Below, piece by piece: positions 60,031 to 64,000 of a stretch of DNA of 64,000 nt. The notes below the pieces were generated by a model. It was not told the DNA's origin. It saw nothing but the letters and a program-made list of their open reading frames with translations, and ran no database searches. Both the position numbers and the translations under genes were made by a program. Source of the DNA: Haliscomenobacter hydrossis DSM 1100 (lineage in GTDB: Bacteria > Bacteroidota > Bacteroidia > Chitinophagales > Saprospiraceae); the NCBI RefSeq assembly GCF_000212735.1, contig NC_015510.1, positions 496,001 through 560,000 on the forward strand. The letters run 5' to 3'. Position 1 is the stretch's first letter; the number at the start of each line of letters is the position of its first letter.

Positions 60031-61551
60031 ATGAACCGAATCGGTCTTTTTCTTTTCCTTGGAATGCTGGGATGCCAAGCGCTTTTTGGACAACAAAAAG
60101 CCAAGCCCAATCTGGTGATCATCTACGCCGATGACCTGGGCTGGAAGGATCTGTCCTGTTATGGCAGTACTTTTTACGAGACACCCAATCTGGATCGATT
60201 GGCCAAAGAAGGTATCCAATTCAGGAATGGATATGCGTCAGCCCCGGTATGCAGTCCTTCGCGAGCCAGTTTAATGACCGGGAAATATCCGGTTAAAACC
60301 GATGTGACGGATTGGCTGCGGGGAAGGCAAGCCGATGGGAAGGCGCGGCCCTATGAAAAGATGATCGCAAAACCTATTGCGGATCAATTGGCTTTAGCCG
60401 AAAAGACCTTTGCCGAACTGGCCCTGGAAAATGGCTACCGTACTTTTTCGGCGGGCAAATGGCACCTCGGCGAACAGGAGCAATTTTGGCCCGAAGCACA
60501 GGGGTTTCAGGTGAACAAAGGCGGGACGAACAAGGGGTCACCAGTCGGCTTTAAGAATGATTCAACGGGCGGCTTTTTCACCCCCTATTTAAACCCACGC
60601 CTAGCGGACGGCCCTCCAGGAGAATACCTGACGGATCGGTTGACCGACGAGTGTCTGAATTTTATCCAACAGCAAAAAGAGACTCCCTTTGTTTTGGTTT
60701 ATTCCTTGTATGCGGTGCACAACCCGCTACAGGCACCGCGGGCTTTGGTTGAAAAATACCAGCAAAAACAGCGGCAAATGGGCATCCAGCCCGACCAGTT
60801 GTTTCGAAAAAATGAACCCTGGATGGCTTTCGAAGCGGGTTGGAAACAGCGGACTGTCCAGTCTAATCCGGTTTATGCGGCAATGTTGGAAAACATGGAT
60901 TACAATGTGGGCCGGATCCTTGATCAACTTGCCGCTTCAGGCCTTACCGAGAATACCATTGTTCTTTTTACCTCAGATAACGGTGGCTTGAGTACGGCTG
61001 AAGGTAGCCCAACGACCAATGATCCGCTGCGGGCCGGTAAGGGCTGGTTGTACGAGGGTGGCATTCGGGTACCGGTAATTATGCGCTGGCCTGCCAAGAT
61101 AGTTGCGGGGCAAATTTCGGATGTTCCAGTGAATACCATTGATTTTTATCCCACGTTTGCAAATGCCATCCGCCAGTCGACTCAAAAAGATCAGGATGTG
61201 GATGGTGAGGATATTCTGAAATTAATCTCCAGACCCGGGCCAGCTAAAAAAAGAGCCATGTATTGGCATTATCCGCATTACAGCAATCAAGGTGGCAAAC
61301 CCGGATCAGCCATCATCCAGCATCCTTTTAAATTGATCTACAATCATGAAGACCAATCGATTGAACTATACAATTTGGCAAGTGACATTGGTGAAACCAA
61401 TAACCTGGCTCAGGCCAAGCCTGCAATAGCCAAAAAATTGCAGCATAAACTCCAGGAATGGCTTACCCAGGTCAAGGCAAAATTTCCGGATAAAAATCCA
61501 GGGTATGTGGATACCTCCCTTGGCAGTAGAGATGGGCAGGATGATCATTAA
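60031..61551 (+). CDS. Type I sulfatase (formylglycine-dependent)
   Basis: 506 residues from the ATG at 60031, just before the signal peptide. Alkaline-phosphatase-fold sulfatase: NLVIIYADDLGWKDLSCYG (metal Asps), Cys74 in CSPSRASLMTGKYP to be converted to formylglycine by a maturase, AGKWHLG and TSDNGG. It removes sulfate esters, probably from a sulfated glycan, in the periplasm. The maturase gene is not in the window. It converges on a heptamer repeat array. Confidence 0.93.
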   Translation: MNRIGLFLFLGMLGCQALFGQQKAKPNLVIIYADDLGWKDLSCYGSTFYETPNLDRLAKEGIQFRNGYASAPVCSPSRASLMTGKYPVKTDVTDWLRGRQADGKARPYEKMIAKPIADQLALAEKTFAELALENGYRTFSAGKWHLGEQEQFWPEAQGFQVNKGGTNKGSPVGFKNDSTGGFFTPYLNPRLADGPPGEYLTDRLTDECLNFIQQQKETPFVLVYSLYAVHNPLQAPRALVEKYQQKQRQMGIQPDQLFRKNEPWMAFEAGWKQRTVQSNPVYAAMLENMDYNVGRILDQLAASGLTENTIVLFTSDNGGLSTAEGSPTTNDPLRAGKGWLYEGGIRVPVIMRWPAKIVAGQISDVPVNTIDFYPTFANAIRQSTQKDQDVDGEDILKLISRPGPAKKRAMYWHYPHYSNQGGKPGSAIIQHPFKLIYNHEDQSIELYNLASDIGETNNLAQAKPAIAKKLQHKLQEWLTQVKAKFPDKNPGYVDTSLGSRDGQDDH

Positions 61552-61692
61552 GTCCAATCCGAAATCATTCGGCTGATTCAATTGGTTAATTATCAAGTAT
61601 AAAGAAAAGTTTTTTAACGAAAAGTTAAAAGCGAAAAGCAGAAAAAAATCACCAGGAAATTAGTTTTTTTCGCATCCTAGCAATATTTTTTT

Positions 61693-61802
61693 CGCTTTTC
61701 GCTTTTCGCTTTTCGCTTTTCGCTTTTCGCTTTTCGCTTTTCGCTTTTCGCTTTTCGCTTTTCGCTTTTCGCTTTTCGCTTTTCGCTTTTCGCTTTTCGC
61801 TT
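61693..61802. repeat. Heptamer tandem array (CGCTTTT), about 15.7 units
   Basis: A perfect 7-bp array of 110 bp between the convergent sulfatase and periplasmic-protein genes. It ends at the stop codon of the minus-strand gene. Nearby AAAGCGAAAAGC (61629-61641) could pair with it. Unit length 7 is out of frame, so length change would not alter coding of either gene. Confidence 0.9.
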
Positions 61803-62178
61803 AATGCATACACTCCTCCATCACCTGATGGAAGCGATCGTGCAAAGCAGTGATGGATTTGGTCAAATCCGCATCGGATGGTTTGGTTTTGACATACTTG
61901 ACCATCGCTTTGGATTCTTTCGCCAACAGCTTGATGGAGGTTTTTACGCCTTCCTTTTGGTATTTCTCCGGAATAGCGGAAGCTTTGAGGGTTTTGGCTT
62001 TTTCGGCCAATTCACCTGCGCGTTCCATCAATGGTTTGAGGTTGCCTTCTTCAGCAGGGTGGAAAGTTGCAGCCATCACCGTGTGGTAGGCATCCAATTC
62101 ATCCCAACCCGTGCCTTTTTGGGCAAAAGAAAGCTGGGCCAATCCCAGCAACATCAAAGCAAAAAAGTACTTTTTCAT
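61801..62178 (-). CDS. Small helical periplasmic protein
   Basis: 125 residues. Signal peptide ends LSFAQ. The mature part is all helical (WDELDAYHTVMAATFHPAEEGNLKPLMERAGELAEKAKTL; ESKAMVKYVKTKPSDADLTKSITALHDRFHQVMEECMH), like a four-helix bundle. His and Met residues near both ends recall cytochrome b562 ligands, but this is weak. It is the last gene of an operon with an outer-membrane protein and a di-heme peroxidase, so a redox or metal role is plausible. Confidence 0.65.
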   Translation of the reverse strand: MKKYFFALMLLGLAQLSFAQKGTGWDELDAYHTVMAATFHPAEEGNLKPLMERAGELAEKAKTLKASAIPEKYQKEGVKTSIKLLAKESKAMVKYVKTKPSDADLTKSITALHDRFHQVMEECMH

Positions 62179-62247
62179 TGATTTGGTTTTATGAATTAAT
62201 TGAGTACAAAGATATTAGACTTCAATAGAAAAAAACGGTGGCATTCA

Positions 62248-63162
62248 TCACCAAAGAATGAGTAACTGCGCCATAAACCGTCGTTTGGCGTCAAGATGCC
62301 CACCGCCCAAATTTTGGTACAAAGGTAGTTGATATTTTAACCCCAGCGACCAGCGATTGTTCAGGTAAACGTCCAGTCCAGTGTTGGCAGCGAGCAATGA
62401 GCCTCCGGTTGATTCCACTTCGGCGGCGTGTTGCCAATCGGTGGCACTTTTTTCAACATATACCCCTGCGTAAGGCATGAGTCCCAATTTTTCGCTCAAT
62501 TGCCGGATCAAAAACAGGTTGCCATTGCCACTTAAACGGGTGCCAAAGCGGTAATCATCTTCGTTTTTGCCGTTGAGTTTGATACTGCTTTCCAGGTTCA
62601 GTCCCCAGCCCTTCCAACGCAGGGTATAATTGGAACTCAACAAATAGTCCAGACTCCCCGTACCCAATTGAAAATTGGCGTTGTTGACCTGCGTGGCATC
62701 CATATCCGAAAATTGGAATTGCCCGGTGGGTAGTTTTAAACCGCCGCCTACAAAAAAGCTGTGTCGCCAGCCTTCCAGATTGTTCCCCCGCATGGTGCTC
62801 CATACCTGATAATTGGCCAAAAACAACACATCGCCCAAACCTTGAACCTTCATCTCCCGGTCGGTTTGCATGCGGTGATTAAAGCTAAACGGGACAAAGC
62901 CCAATAGCTGCACCCGTGGATGCAGGTAATACCGGGTGAACAGCTCCGTGCTTTGAAAAATATCGTGTGCGCCATACGGCACCAGCCCGCCATGACCGTC
63001 ATAAATACTATTGCGGTAGCGCAGACCAACAAAATTGTTGTTCTGTTGGGGCATGATGCCCAAGTAATAGCCCCCTGCTGAACAGCCACATACGTCACAA
63101 GCCGAAACATAGCTGAAACTCAGGCTAAAAACCAAACTCAATATCCAGGTAATTTTTGGCAT
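62248..63162 (-). CDS. Outer-membrane beta-barrel protein with CDVCGC start
   Basis: 304 residues. After the signal peptide the mature chain begins CDVCGCSAGGYY, a metal-binding-like Cys motif. The rest is strand-rich with paired aromatic residues (FVGLRYRNSIY, YYLHPRVQLLGFVPF, LGLKYQLPLYQ) ending LLILW, a porin-like barrel. It follows a di-heme peroxidase gene by 11 bp. Clusters like this recall the MbnH/MbnP-transporter neighbourhoods of Bacteroidota, where a MauG-like enzyme modifies a metal-binding protein; assignment by context only. Confidence 0.75.
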   Translation of the reverse strand: MPKITWILSLVFSLSFSYVSACDVCGCSAGGYYLGIMPQQNNNFVGLRYRNSIYDGHGGLVPYGAHDIFQSTELFTRYYLHPRVQLLGFVPFSFNHRMQTDREMKVQGLGDVLFLANYQVWSTMRGNNLEGWRHSFFVGGGLKLPTGQFQFSDMDATQVNNANFQLGTGSLDYLLSSNYTLRWKGWGLNLESSIKLNGKNEDDYRFGTRLSGNGNLFLIRQLSEKLGLMPYAGVYVEKSATDWQHAAEVESTGGSLLAANTGLDVYLNNRWSLGLKYQLPLYQNLGGGHLDAKRRFMAQLLILW

Positions 63163-63173
63163 GGCTTTGGGTT

Positions 63174-64000
63174 TTATTGTTCCGACAATTTCCGGTCGCG
63201 CAGAAAGGTGTCGTCGCTTAAGGTTTTTAAAAAAGCCTTGATTTGTTCCTTCTCTTCGTTACTGAGTTCAATGCCCAATTTGCCGTTTTGCTTGAGCAAG
63301 GGATCGAGGGTCGTTTGGTCGCGTATGCCCAAAGTGTAGTGCGTCAACACTTCATCGAGGGTGTAAAAACGGCCATCGTGCATGTAAGGCCCGGTGTTGG
63401 CTACATTCCGCAGGCTGGGCACCTTGAATTTGTAATCGTCTTCCTCGTTGAGGGTAATGCGGTATCGGCCCCGGTCTTTGTTGAATTCGTGGCTCAGGCC
63501 GTTGTTGCGAAAACTGAAATCGGAGAAGAGTTCGCCTTTGTGGCAAGAGGCACATTTTTGTTGAAACACCTGCATTCCGGCCAGTTCGCTGCTGTTGAGT
63601 TCGCCCCCTGCTTCCTTGCGCACATACTTGTCGTAGCGCGAATCGGCTGAAATACACATCAACATGAACTGTGACATGGCCTTGAGCATACGGTCGGTAG
63701 TGACTTCAGTGCTGCCAAAAGTAGCCTTGAACATGGACCCATATTTGCTGCTATTCCGCACTTTTTCTACCGCTTTTTTCAGATCCTCGTCCATTTCCAG
63801 CGGATTTTCGATGGGGGCAATGGGCTGCAAATCCAGATCGTGTACGCCCCCATCCCAGAAAAAAGTATTGTGCCAGGCCAGGTTCATGATCGGTGGGCTG
63901 TTGCGTTCACCCAACTGGTCATCAATGCCATGACTGAGGTCATGCCCGTGGTGGGTAAATGCCGCACTTTGCTGGTGACAGGCACCACAACTGATGGAGC
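63174..64000 (-). CDS. MauG/CcpA-type di-heme cytochrome c peroxidase, 5' end outside window
   Basis: About 276 residues are present and the frame stays open to the right edge. The first heme site CGACHQQ lies at about 63970, and the second CASCHKGELF near the middle, each CxxCH. Other family features: NLAWHNTFFWDGGVHDL, then VPSLRNVANTGPYMHDGRF with a Met or His ligand. Such enzymes reduce hydrogen peroxide or oxidise protein residues in the periplasm. Followed directly by the CDVCGC outer-membrane protein and a small periplasmic protein, probably one operon. A TTG at 63914 is not the start. Confidence 0.93.
   Translation of the reverse strand, partial: SISCGACHQQSAAFTHHGHDLSHGIDDQLGERNSPPIMNLAWHNTFFWDGGVHDLDLQPIAPIENPLEMDEDLKKAVEKVRNSSKYGSMFKATFGSTEVTTDRMLKAMSQFMLMCISADSRYDKYVRKEAGGELNSSELAGMQVFQQKCASCHKGELFSDFSFRNNGLSHEFNKDRGRYRITLNEEDDYKFKVPSLRNVANTGPYMHDGRFYTLDEVLTHYTLGIRDQTTLDPLLKQNGKLGIELSNEEKEQIKAFLKTLSDDTFLRDRKLSEQ

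Noticed and set aside
61693-61802. CRISPR array
   Set aside because: Units are contiguous 7-mers without spacers, and no cas genes are present.

Overview
The window looks like a chromosomal segment of a Bacteroidota bacterium, probably of the Saprospiria/Haliscomenobacter type. This is inferred from a SusC/SusD/SusE operon, a hybrid two-component system with an AraC output, a protein with a type IX secretion C-terminal domain, DUF4249, CarboxypepD_reg-like domains, and many promoters of the TTG-N19..21-TAnnTTTG type that Bacteroidota use. I cannot run a search, so the genus is a guess. Genes are dense on both strands, with moderate GC, except for one AT-rich block at about 23.6-26.8 kb.

Layout. 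0-10 kb: end of a TonB-dependent receptor, a susCDE glycan-uptake operon, a RelE-like toxin-antitoxin pair and a GH95 fucosidase-type enzyme. 10-20 kb: CBS protein, a divergent MarR regulator / HMA-like small protein / MFS exporter locus, a large hybrid sensor kinase, a TetR-NmrA pair sharing an operator, and a Tat-exported metallo-beta-lactamase-fold protein. 20-23.6 kb: a glutamine-synthetase-like ligase, an APH-like kinase and a HAD-IIA protein in a row. 23.6-28.2 kb: an AT-rich island with a GNAT-TPR protein and a two-gene phosphoribosyltransferase/NADAR operon, followed by a REP-type transposase element. The island is bracketed by an imperfect duplicate of the 3' end of the HAD gene. 28-36 kb: class III cyclase, an M14 carboxypeptidase paired with an apparently inactive paralogue, two nearly identical 240-bp MITE-like elements with target duplications, a DUF4249 lipoprotein, and ArsR plus ferredoxin. 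36-45 kb: MOSC protein, initiator tRNA-Met, thiolase, glycine decarboxylase, heptose epimerase and trehalase. 45-50 kb: a two-component system followed by a UspA-like protein and a SulP transporter. 50-64 kb: T9SS-sorted BNR protein, tail-fibre-like repeat protein, DoxX-like membrane protein, O-succinylhomoserine sulfhydrylase, GH51 arabinofuranosidase, sulfatase, and a di-heme peroxidase / outer-membrane protein / small periplasmic protein cluster cut by the window end.

The intergenic DNA is unusually structured. It holds at least four classes of palindromic element: low-complexity hairpins whose arms are built from short repeated words; a roughly 160-bp family with AGCGCTTGTTTAA-type ends (three full copies and one 48-bp core-less derivative); the 240-bp pair; and a heptamer array (CGCTTTT) of about 16 units.

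The best candidate for an undescribed system is the PRTase-NADAR operon. It pairs an enzyme fold that makes N-glycosidic bonds with one that cleaves them, in a mobile, AT-rich block. Polysaccharide use is the main metabolic theme elsewhere (Sus proteins, GH95, GH51, GH37, sulfatase).
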